From contig DASRYH010000029.1 in the NCBI GenBank assembly GCA_035687245.1, positions 1-8,267 of the forward strand: DNA of 8,267 bases, in the 5' to 3' direction. Of this stretch, positions 1 through 6,073 are shown in pieces. Origin of the DNA: DASRYH01 sp035687245 (lineage in GTDB: Bacteria; Actinomycetota; Coriobacteriia; Anaerosomatales; PHET01). Below the pieces are notes generated by a model, which did not search any database, was not told the origin of the DNA, and saw only the letters and a program-made list of their open reading frames with translations. A program made the position numbers and the translations under genes. Every line of letters begins with the position of its first letter. Position 1 is the first letter of the stretch.

Positions 1-405
1 ACACCGACGACCCGTCGTTCATCGTGCCGCCCAAGATCGCCGAAGATCCCGAGGCGTGCGCGGCGTTTCTGGACGCCTGCGGCTCGGCGTTTCTCGCCTA
101 CCGCGAGCTGATGGACGCGGGCGTGCCTGCCGAAGACGCGCTACCTGCTGCCGAACGCGATGGAGACCAAGATCGCCGTCACCATGAACATCCGCGAGCT
201 GCTGCACTTCTTCGAGCTGCGCTGCTGCAAGCGCGCGCAGTGGGAGATTCGCGAGCTGGCGATGCGCATGCTCGAACTCGTCGAGCCCACCGCGCCCTAC
301 ATCTTCATGGACGCGGGTGCCTCGTGCCGCCGCGGCCCGTGCCGCGAGGGCAAGATGACCTGCGGCGACCCTTATCCGAAGGCCCCGAAGCGGGAGAACG
401 CATGA
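1..405 (+). CDS. thyX: Flavin-dependent thymidylate synthase ThyX, C-terminal part, with an apparent frameshift
   Basis: ThyX methylates dUMP to dTMP in the cytoplasm using methylene-tetrahydrofolate, with FAD and NADPH. The 5' part of the gene, including the family's RHRxxS signature, lies outside the window. The reading begins in the frame of position 3 (FIVPPKIAED, then AYRELMDAGVPAEDA) and must switch at about 138-141 to the frame of position 1, which reads RYLLPNAMETKIAVTMNIRE, then HFFELRCCKRAQWEIREL. The RxxxxxAQWEI segment is the conserved C-terminal substrate-binding region of ThyX. The two halves join perfectly if two bases of a GCGCGC run are missing between GAC (135-137) and CGC (139-141). 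The first frame does not stop but runs on into yqhQ; the second is closed upstream by TGA at 109-111. The product ends in a cysteine-rich tail. The TGA stop (403-405) overlaps the yqhQ start. The family call is secure. Whether the shift is a sequencing error or a real mutation cannot be told from this copy. Confidence 0.88.
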
Positions 406-1427
406 GCGATTCGCAGGTGACCCGCGTCGAAGAGCACGTGAAGCACACGCATATCGGGGGCCAAGCCGTCATCGAGGGCGTCATGATGCGCGGCAAGTAC
501 AACTGGGCCATCGCCGTGCGCAAGCCCGATGGAGAGATCCACGTCGAGGAGCACGATCTCGTAAGCGGCGCCAAGAAGCACGAGTGGATGCGCTGGCCGA
601 TCGTGCGCGGCTGCGTGGCGCTGGTCGAGACCTTCTCGCTTGCGATGAAGGCGTTCACGATCTCGGCTGAGATGTCTGGCGAGGGCGAGGAAGAGCAGCT
701 CTCCGGCAAGGAGATCAGCCTGTCGCTCGTAATGGGCGGCGGTCTCGCGATCCTGCTCTTCATCGTGGCGCCCGCGGTGCTCACCAACTTCATCACGCGC
801 ACGTCTGCCGCCGAGTCGCCCTTCCTCTGGAACGGCGTCGACGGGCTGCTTCGCGTGGCGGCCTTCTTCGCCTACATCTGGGCGATCAGCCGAATGGAAG
901 AGATCCAGCGAGTCTTCCGCTACCACGGCGCGGAGCACAAGGTCATCCACACCTTCGAGCACGACCTGCCGCTTGAGACGCCGGTCATCCAGAAGTGGTC
1001 GACGCACCACATGCGGTGCGGTACCTCGTTCCTCTTCATGGTCATGATCATCGCCATACTCGTCTTCTCCCTGGTGCCCGTGAGGGCGACAGCCGCGGCG
1101 CTGGGCCTCAGCGGAACGATCGGCATCCTGATCGTCGCGATCGTCTCGCGCGTCGTGCTGTTGCCGGTGGTCGCGGGTCTCGCTTACGAGGTCACTGTGA
1201 AGTGGGCGGGCAACCACTCAGAGAACCCGTTCGTGAAGGTTCTGCTCTGGCCGGGCCTGCAGATGCAGCGCATGACCACGGGCGAGCCGGACGACAGCAT
1301 GGTGGAGGTCGCCGTCGCTGCTGTGACGCCGGTCATCGAGCGCGAGCGTCGCGAAGAGAGCGGCGAGATGGCTGCCGAAGAGGCGCCTGCCGAAGACGCT
1401 CTGGCCGACAGCCCGCTGCCGATCTAG
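402..1427 (+). CDS. yqhQ: DUF1385 family membrane protein (YqhQ-like)
   Basis: A 341-residue protein of the DUF1385/YqhQ family, whose biochemical role is not established as far as I know. The family hallmarks are present: GGQAVIEGVMMRG at residues 19-31, YHGAEHK at 174-180 and a MRCGTSF motif at 204-210. Hydrophobic segments lie at about residues 67-87, 107-131, 146-163, 210-228 and 233-260, so it should be an inner-membrane protein. The conserved His/Glu/Cys motifs around 174-207 sit between membrane segments. The last 45 residues or so are acidic and Ala/Glu-rich and look disordered. The start is the ATG at 402, overlapping the thyX stop as ATGA, which suggests translational coupling. An open frame continues upstream from 24, but that extension is the out-of-frame shadow of thyX and should not be included. 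DUF1385 genes are often found beside prfA/prmC in Gram-positive genomes, as here. The stop is TAG. Confidence 0.93.
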   Translation: MSDSQVTRVEEHVKHTHIGGQAVIEGVMMRGKYNWAIAVRKPDGEIHVEEHDLVSGAKKHEWMRWPIVRGCVALVETFSLAMKAFTISAEMSGEGEEEQLSGKEISLSLVMGGGLAILLFIVAPAVLTNFITRTSAAESPFLWNGVDGLLRVAAFFAYIWAISRMEEIQRVFRYHGAEHKVIHTFEHDLPLETPVIQKWSTHHMRCGTSFLFMVMIIAILVFSLVPVRATAAALGLSGTIGILIVAIVSRVVLLPVVAGLAYEVTVKWAGNHSENPFVKVLLWPGLQMQRMTTGEPDDSMVEVAVAAVTPVIERERREESGEMAAEEAPAEDALADSPLPI

Positions 1428-1431
1428 CTGT

Positions 1432-1456
1432 CGCGTCACCGCAACACGGTGGCGCG
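1432..1456 (+). terminator. GC-rich hairpin just after yqhQ, possible terminator
   Basis: A 10-bp stem, CGCGTCACCG (1432-1441) with CGGTGGCGCG (1447-1456), contains one G-U wobble and closes a CAACA loop. It starts four bases after the yqhQ stop. No T-run follows (the next bases are CCCATCAG), so it may be an attenuating or Rho-assisted end, or an RNA 3'-end stabiliser, rather than a classic intrinsic terminator. A second, smaller hairpin (6-bp stem CGGCGC / GCGCCG, 1474-1491, loop CTGAGC) follows. Confidence 0.45.
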
Positions 1457-1492
1457 CCCATCAGCCCTTGCAACGGCGCCTGAGCGCGCCGG

Positions 1493-1501
1493 TGCTACCA
1501 T
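1493..1501 (+). promoter_or_regulatory. Possible extended -10 promoter element upstream of prfA
   Basis: TGCTACCAT reads as an extended -10 (TG, one base, then TACCAT at 1496-1501), about 40 bases before the prfA ATG. No good -35 lies at normal spacing; TTGCAA at 1469-1474 is 21 bases upstream, which is too far. It sits in the largest intergenic gap of the window, after the hairpin that follows yqhQ, so a promoter here is plausible but unproven. Confidence 0.3.
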
Positions 1502-1540
1502 GCCGTTTGGACACCCTTTCTCGAGGAGAATTCACCAGAT

Positions 1541-2611
1541 ATGCGCGAGAAGCTTGAACAGATACTGGCCGCCTTCGAAGAGCTGACGGCCAAGCTGGGC
1601 GACCCGAACGTGATGTCGGACCAGAAGGAGTACGCGCGCCTTGCCAAGGAGCAGCGCGCGCAGTCACCGCTGGCCGAGAAGGCCCGCGAGTACATCGCGG
1701 CGCTCGACGCGCTCGATGAGGCCAAAGAGGTCATGCGCACCGAGTCCGATGCGGAGATGAAGGAGTTCGCGGCCGACGAGGCGCACGAGATCGAGGCGAA
1801 GCTGCCCGCGATCGAAGACGAACTCAAGGTCATGCTTCTGCCGGGTGATCCCCTCGACGAGAAGGACATCATCGTCGAGATCCGCGCGGGCGCCGGTGGT
1901 GACGAGGCCGCGATCTTCGCGGGTGACCTCTACCGCATGTACACGCGCTACGCGGAGCTGCAGAAGTGGAAGGTCGAGGAGATCGACGCCTCAGAGTCCG
2001 ACTCAGGCGGCTTCAAGGAAGTCTCCTTCCGCATCAAGGGCGACAAGGTCTACTCGAAGATGAAGTACGAGTCGGGTGTGCACCGCGTTCAGCGCGTGCC
2101 GGCCACCGAATCGCAGGGACGCATCCACACATCGACCGCGACCGTCGCCGTGCTTCCCGAAGCCGAAGACGTCGAGATCGAGATGAACATGAGCGACCTG
2201 CGCATCGACGTCTACCGCGCGAGCGGGCCGGGCGGCCAATCGGTCAACACGACCGACTCCGCAGTGCGCATCACCCACCTCCCCACAGGAACCGTGGTGC
2301 AGTCGCAGAACCAGAAGTCGCAGCTGCAGAACAAGGAAGCCGCGCTGCGCGTCTTGCGTGCGCGCCTCTACGAGGTCGAGCTTGAGAAGCAGCAGGCAGA
2401 GCTCGGTGCCCAGCGCCGCAGCCAGATCGGTTCCGGCGACCGTTCGGAGAAGATTCGCACCTACAACTACCCGCAGGACCGGATCACCGACCACCGCATC
2501 GGTCTGACCGTACACAACATCCCGGCCGTCATGGCCGGCGAAGTCGACTCGCTCGTCGAAGGGCTCATCGCTGCAGACCGCGCCGAGCGCCTCGCGGCCG
2601 TCTCGGCGTAG
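1541..2611 (+). CDS. prfA: Peptide chain release factor 1 (RF1)
   Basis: RF1 recognises UAA and UAG in the ribosomal A site and triggers release of the peptide. The protein has 356 residues, close to the usual length near 360. The stop-codon-reading PxT motif is present as PAT at residues 187-189, within HRVQRVPATESQGRIHTS; this marks RF1 rather than RF2, which has SPF. The catalytic GGQ lies at 231-233 in SGPGGQSVNTTDSAVR. The N-terminal 100 residues or so form the helical domain 1. The start is the ATG at 1541, with AGGAG at 1524-1528. The next gene, prmC, encodes the methyltransferase that modifies the GGQ glutamine (Gln233 here), the usual pairing. The gene ends in TAG, a stop that only RF1 reads. 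The frame stays open past this stop into prmC. Confidence 0.97.
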   Translation: MREKLEQILAAFEELTAKLGDPNVMSDQKEYARLAKEQRAQSPLAEKAREYIAALDALDEAKEVMRTESDAEMKEFAADEAHEIEAKLPAIEDELKVMLLPGDPLDEKDIIVEIRAGAGGDEAAIFAGDLYRMYTRYAELQKWKVEEIDASESDSGGFKEVSFRIKGDKVYSKMKYESGVHRVQRVPATESQGRIHTSTATVAVLPEAEDVEIEMNMSDLRIDVYRASGPGGQSVNTTDSAVRITHLPTGTVVQSQNQKSQLQNKEAALRVLRARLYEVELEKQQAELGAQRRSQIGSGDRSEKIRTYNYPQDRITDHRIGLTVHNIPAVMAGEVDSLVEGLIAADRAERLAAVSA

Positions 2612-2638
2612 CGGCCGAGCGCCGAGCAGGGGAGCGCG

Positions 2639-3517
2639 TTGAGCGCGACAGAGATCTGGACGGTAAAAGCCGCGCTCGACTGGTGCGTGGGCTACCTCAC
2701 CGAAAAGGGTGACGAGCACCCGCGTCAGAGCGCGCAGTGGCTGCTTTCGGCAGCTACCGGACTCTCTCGCGTCGAGCTCTACGCCTTCCACGACCGGCCG
2801 CTCACGCCCGAGGAGCGCACGACGCTGCGCGATGGCGTGAAGCGCCGGGCCACCGGCGAGCCGCTGCAGTACGTCACGGGCGAGGTCGCCTTCCGACACA
2901 TCGTGATGAAGGTGCGCCCCGGCGTGCTCATCCCGCGCCCGGAGACAGAGGTCGTCGTCGGCGAGGCACTTGCGTGCATCACGGAAACCGATGCGCCGCT
3001 CGTGTGCGACGTCTGCACCGGCTCCGGCGTGATCGCGCTCTCAATCGCCCAAGAGCATCCGGGCGCGCGCGTCTTCGGCAGCGATATCTCGCCGGTTGCG
3101 ATCGAAGTCGCTCGCGAGAACGCGGAGCGCCTGCGCTTGGCGGAGCGCGTCGAGTTCGCAGAAGGAGACCTGCTCGCGTCGCTGCCCTCCGAGCTGCGCG
3201 GCCGATTCGACCTTGTCGTCGCCAACCCGCCCTACATCCCCACGTCCGACCTGCCGAATCTGCCGGCCGAAGTCGCCGGTTTCGAGCCGGGGCTCGCGCT
3301 CGACGGCGGTGCTGATGGCCTCGACATCTTTCGGCGTCTCGCACCTGAAGCGGCCGACTGGCTTGCACCGTTCGGCGGTTTTGTGTGCGAACTCGATGAA
3401 TCTCGTGTCCAAAGTGCAGGGGAAGAAGCGCTAGAGTGGTATCAAGACGTAAGGGTCGTCGGGGACTTGACCGGACGAGATCGTCTGCTGGTCGCAAAGA
3501 TGCCTCGTCGACAATAG
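2639..3517 (+). CDS. prmC: Release factor glutamine N5-methyltransferase PrmC (HemK)
   Basis: PrmC transfers a methyl group from S-adenosylmethionine to the glutamine of the GGQ motif of release factors, which improves peptide release. The protein has 292 residues, normal for the family. The N-terminal helical, factor-binding domain covers about residues 1-75 (QWLLSAATGLSRVELYAF, then RPLTPEE). PRPETE at 99-104 precedes the Rossmann methyltransferase domain, with the SAM-binding motif DVCTGSG at 124-130 and the catalytic, substrate-glutamine-binding NPPY at 196-199. The C-terminus, DLTGRDRLLVAK, is typical. The start is assigned to TTG at 2639, preceded by AGGGGAG at 2628-2634. No ATG or GTG lies before the conserved N-terminal region, and later starts would remove it. 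The gene lies 27 bases after prfA in the same frame. The distal third is less G+C-rich than the flanking genes. The stop is TAG. Confidence 0.95.
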   Translation: MSATEIWTVKAALDWCVGYLTEKGDEHPRQSAQWLLSAATGLSRVELYAFHDRPLTPEERTTLRDGVKRRATGEPLQYVTGEVAFRHIVMKVRPGVLIPRPETEVVVGEALACITETDAPLVCDVCTGSGVIALSIAQEHPGARVFGSDISPVAIEVARENAERLRLAERVEFAEGDLLASLPSELRGRFDLVVANPPYIPTSDLPNLPAEVAGFEPGLALDGGADGLDIFRRLAPEAADWLAPFGGFVCELDESRVQSAGEEALEWYQDVRVVGDLTGRDRLLVAKMPRRQ

Positions 3518-3559
3518 CAACGTGTCCCACGGGGCAGGTGGAGACAGGAGGCGGTCGTC

Positions 3560-4195
3560 ATGACCAAGGTCTACCCAATCGATCCGGAGAACCCTTCGGC
3601 CGAAGTCGTCAATCTCGCCGCCACAGTGCTTTTGGACGGCGGGATTGTTGTTTTTCCGACTGAGACCGTGTACGGCATAGGGGCTCTCGCCGACTCCAAG
3701 TTCGGACCCCACGAGATCTTCGAAGTGAAGGTGCGCCCGGCCAACCTGCCCATTCCACTTCTGGTGGAAACGGAGGACGCACTGGACACTTGGGGTGTCG
3801 AGGTTCCCGACTACGCGCATACGCTCGCCAAGGCCTTTTGGCCGGGTGCGGTCACGCTCGTTGTGAAGGCGTCGGAGCGCGTGCCGAAGGACTTCCGCGC
3901 GCCTGACGGCACGATCGGCCTGCGTTCGCCGAACCACGAGGTCGTGCGCGAGCTGCTCGCAGCGACCGGCAGCCCGATCTTCACCACGTCGGCCAACACC
4001 CACGGCAACCCCCCGCCAGGCATCTTCGGCGAGGTCGAGCCGCGCATCATCGCACACGCCGACCTGTCGCTTGACGGCGGCGAGACTGAGCACCAGGTCG
4101 CCTCGACCGTCGTTCTCTGCACGGGCGCGATGCCCGAGATCGTGCGCGAGGGCGCAGTCCCCGGTGAAGAGGTTCTGGCCGTTCTGAACGCCTAG
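3560..4195 (+). CDS. ywlC: L-threonylcarbamoyladenylate synthase (YrdC/Sua5 domain, YwlC-like)
   Basis: This enzyme makes threonylcarbamoyl-AMP from threonine, bicarbonate and ATP, the first step of the t6A modification at position 37 of ANN-decoding tRNAs. It is a single YrdC domain of 211 residues without the extra C-terminal Sua5 domain. Visible motifs are FPTETVYGIGA (32-42), KVRP at 57-60 in the family's KxRP position, FWPGAVTLVV (93-102), TIGLRSPNH (118-126) and TTSAN (142-146). The start is the ATG at 3560, with AGGAGG at 3546-3551, an 8-base spacing. It follows prmC after 42 bases, the usual order in Gram-positive genomes. It ends with two consecutive TAG stops (4193-4198), followed closely by a strong hairpin, so the prfA-prmC-ywlC unit probably ends here. 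Confidence 0.94.
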   Translation: MTKVYPIDPENPSAEVVNLAATVLLDGGIVVFPTETVYGIGALADSKFGPHEIFEVKVRPANLPIPLLVETEDALDTWGVEVPDYAHTLAKAFWPGAVTLVVKASERVPKDFRAPDGTIGLRSPNHEVVRELLAATGSPIFTTSANTHGNPPPGIFGEVEPRIIAHADLSLDGGETEHQVASTVVLCTGAMPEIVREGAVPGEEVLAVLNA

Positions 4196-4219
4196 TAGCG
4201 ACGGCCCGAAGTGAGGTTC

Positions 4220-4247
4220 AAGCGGCCCCGCACAGTCGGGGCCGCTT
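4220..4247 (+). terminator. Perfect 11-bp hairpin after ywlC, probable terminator
   Basis: AAGCGGCCCCG (4220-4230) and CGGGGCCGCTT (4237-4247) are exact reverse complements around a CACAGT loop, 24 bases after the ywlC stop. The tail is only weakly T-rich (TTCACTTCT, 4246-4254). The stem is strong enough for an intrinsic terminator, but the missing U-run leaves the efficiency uncertain. It is symmetrical and could in principle act in both directions, but no opposing gene exists here. Confidence 0.65.
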
Positions 4248-4263
4248 CACTTCTCGGCTGCGG

Positions 4264-4269
4264 TACAAT
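4264..4269 (+). promoter_or_regulatory. Probable -10 element of an rpiB promoter
   Basis: TACAAT matches five of six bases of the sigma-70 -10 consensus and lies 17 bases after the ywlC terminator hairpin and 44 bases before the rpiB ATG. No recognisable TTGACA-like -35 lies 16-18 bases upstream; that position falls within the 3' arm of the hairpin. Such an A/T-rich hexamer stands out in this G+C-rich sequence, which supports the call. Confidence 0.45.
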
Positions 4270-4293
4270 CGCACCACCTCACCACCCCTCGCC

Positions 4294-4301
4294 GAAGGAG
4301 G
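4294..4301 (+). promoter_or_regulatory. rpiB: Strong ribosome binding site deciding the rpiB start
   Basis: GAAGGAGG is a near-perfect Shine-Dalgarno sequence 11 bases before the ATG at 4313. It selects that ATG over an in-frame GTG at 4211, which would place the terminator hairpin and the -10-like element inside the coding region. Confidence 0.75.
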
Positions 4302-4312
4302 TCGTCGCGCAG

Positions 4313-4756
4313 ATGCGTGTCGCTCTTGGATCCGATCACGCCGGCTACGAGCAGAAAGAGCGCATCAAGGCGCATCTCATAGACGAGGGCTACGACGTTG
4401 AAGACGTCGGCACCAATAACGCCGAAGACTCCGTCGACTACCCCGACTTCGCGATTCGTGCCGGCCGAATGGTCGCTGCCGGCGATGCCGAGATGGGTGT
4501 GCTCGTGTGCGGCACCGGCATCGGCATGGCTATCGCCGCCAACAAGGTTCACGGCGTGCGTGCGGCAAACGTCACCGATCCCGAGTTCGCGCGCCTGGCC
4601 CGCGAACACAACAACGCCAATGTCGTGACGGTTTCGGCACGCTTCGTTCCGGTACAGGTCAACACCGATATCGTGGACGCGTTCCTCTCCACCGACTTCG
4701 CCGGCGGCCGCCACGGCCTTCGCGTCGACAAGATCAGCGCCGAGGACGGCGCGTAG
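4313..4756 (+). CDS. rpiB: Ribose-5-phosphate isomerase B
   Basis: RpiB interconverts ribose 5-phosphate and ribulose 5-phosphate in the non-oxidative pentose phosphate pathway; some relatives (LacA/LacB) isomerise galactose 6-phosphate or allose 6-phosphate. The protein has 147 residues, typical of RpiB. GSDHAGY (6-12) supplies the Asp8/His9 pair. CGTGIGMAIAANK begins at Cys66, the catalytic cysteine position. EHNNANV supplies His99 and Asn100, and Tyr43 and Thr68 are also in place. These match the active-site positions of E. coli RpiB, so isomerase activity is expected. The start is the ATG at 4313, chosen from the strong Shine-Dalgarno and the conserved first strand MRVALGSDH. The gene follows a terminator-like hairpin and probably starts a new transcription unit leading into glyA. 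The stop is TAG. Confidence 0.95.
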   Translation: MRVALGSDHAGYEQKERIKAHLIDEGYDVEDVGTNNAEDSVDYPDFAIRAGRMVAAGDAEMGVLVCGTGIGMAIAANKVHGVRAANVTDPEFARLAREHNNANVVTVSARFVPVQVNTDIVDAFLSTDFAGGRHGLRVDKISAEDGA

Positions 4757-4815
4757 CACCAGCTCGGCACGTCAGCTTTCGAACACGTTCGGTTCTTTTG
4801 ACGGAAGGACGCTTC

Positions 4816-6063
4816 ATGGCTCTCAGCTACATCCCTGGGCAGGATCCCGAGGTCGCCGCGGCGATCGACGCTGAGCTCGCCCGCCAGCGCGGCACTATCG
4901 AGCTCATCGCATCCGAGAACTTCGTGTCGATGGCTGTTCTCGAGGCCGCCGGCACCGTGCTCACCAACAAGTACGCCGAAGGCCTGCCGGGCAAGCGCTA
5001 CTACGGCGGCTGCGAGAAGGTCGACATCGTCGAGAACCTCGCGCGCGACCGCGCCTGCGAGCTGTTCGGCGCCGACCACGCCAACGTGCAGCCGCACGCT
5101 GGCGCGCAGGCCAACCTCGCCGCTTACTACGCCTTCCTCAAGCCGGGCGACACCGTCATGGGCATGAACCTGGCCATGGGTGGTCACCTGACGCATGGCT
5201 CGCCGGTCAACTACTCCGGCAAGTGGTTCAACATCGTTCCCTACGGTCTGGACATGGAGACCGAGACGATCGACTACGACGAGATGGAGCGCCTCGCTGT
5301 CGAGCACCAGCCCAAGATGATCATCGCCGGTGCTTCGGCCTATCCGCGCGTCATCGACTTCGAGCGCTTCGCCGACGTCGCCAAGAAGGTCGGTGCCATC
5401 TTCATGGTCGACATGGCCCACATCGCCGGCCTCGTGGCCACCGGTGCGCACCCGTCGCCCATACCCTTCGCCGACGTTGTGACCTCGACCTCGCACAAGA
5501 CGCTGCGCGGCCCGAGGAGCGGCTTCATCCTGTGCAAAGAGGAGCATGCGGTCGCCATCGACAAGGCCGTCTTCCCGGGCCTGCAGGGTGGGCCGCTCGA
5601 GCACATTATCGCCGCCAAGGCGGTTGCCTTCGGCGAGGCCCTGAGGCCGGAGTTCAAGACCTACATCGACCAGGTCGTCATCAACGCCAAGGCGATGGGT
5701 GCCGCGATGGTCGAGTGCGGGCTGCGCCTCGTGTCCGGCGGCACCGACAACCACCTCATGCTCGTGGACCTGCGTCCCGCCGAGATCACTGGCAAGGACG
5801 CGGAGCACCTGGTTGAGGAGGTCGGCTTCACCGTCAACAAGAACGCCATCCCGAACGACCCGGAGAGCCCGTTCGTCACGAGCGGTATCCGCATCGGCTC
5901 GGCTGCCATGACCACCCGCGGTTTCACCGAGGGTGAGGCGCACACGATCGGCTGCCTGATGGCCAACGCCATCTTCAAGCGTGAGGACGCCGCCGCGCTC
6001 GCCGACATCAAGACCGAGGTTCAGGCGCTCATCGACAAGCACCCGCTCTACCCTGAGCTGTAA
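4816..6063 (+). CDS. glyA: Serine hydroxymethyltransferase
   Basis: GlyA is a cytoplasmic PLP enzyme that converts serine and tetrahydrofolate to glycine and 5,10-methylene-tetrahydrofolate, the main one-carbon source. The protein has 415 residues, the normal length. Conserved segments include ELIASENF (29-36), KYAEGLPGKRYYGGCE, NVQPHAGAQAN, MVDMAHIAGLVA and the PLP site TSTSHKTLRGPRSG with the Schiff-base lysine at residue 228. DNHLMLVDLR and SGIRIGSAAMTTRG follow near the C-terminus. The start is the ATG at 4816 with GGAAGG at 4803-4808. It follows rpiB after 59 bases. The methylene-tetrahydrofolate it makes is the co-substrate of ThyX, encoded at the left end of the window. The stop is TAA, which also belongs to the TAAGGAG that serves as ribosome binding site for upp. 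G+C and codon bias are very strong, as expected of a highly expressed gene, and this produces long meaningless antisense frames. Confidence 0.98.
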   Translation: MALSYIPGQDPEVAAAIDAELARQRGTIELIASENFVSMAVLEAAGTVLTNKYAEGLPGKRYYGGCEKVDIVENLARDRACELFGADHANVQPHAGAQANLAAYYAFLKPGDTVMGMNLAMGGHLTHGSPVNYSGKWFNIVPYGLDMETETIDYDEMERLAVEHQPKMIIAGASAYPRVIDFERFADVAKKVGAIFMVDMAHIAGLVATGAHPSPIPFADVVTSTSHKTLRGPRSGFILCKEEHAVAIDKAVFPGLQGGPLEHIIAAKAVAFGEALRPEFKTYIDQVVINAKAMGAAMVECGLRLVSGGTDNHLMLVDLRPAEITGKDAEHLVEEVGFTVNKNAIPNDPESPFVTSGIRIGSAAMTTRGFTEGEAHTIGCLMANAIFKREDAAALADIKTEVQALIDKHPLYPEL

Positions 6064-6073
6064 GGAGAACGAA

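Noticed and set aside
125..139. 15-base exact repeat GCCTGCCGAAGACGC at 125-139 and 1385-1399
   Set aside because: Both copies encode Pro-Ala-Glu-Asp-Ala in the same frame with preferred codons. A recombination role at the thyX frameshift was considered, but the match is short and the flanks differ.
4211..4312. N-terminal extension of RpiB from a GTG at 4211
   Set aside because: The extension covers a perfect terminator hairpin and a -10-like element, lacks a ribosome binding site and adds 34 residues before the conserved family start. The ATG at 4313 with GAAGGAGG is much better.
2609..4756. UAG recoding (reassigned or pyrrolysine-type) as an explanation for the TAG-separated frame
   Set aside because: RF1 with an intact PAT motif is encoded here, each gene has its own ribosome binding site, protein lengths are normal when TAG is read as stop, and ywlC ends in a double TAG. 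TAG as a true stop is the simpler reading.
4757..4815. Possible riboswitch or terminator before glyA (CGAAC-AC-GTTCG at 4780-4791, then TTCTTTTG)
   Set aside because: The gap is only 59 bases, too short for a glycine or tetrahydrofolate riboswitch, and the inverted repeat has a 2-base centre that cannot form a normal loop.
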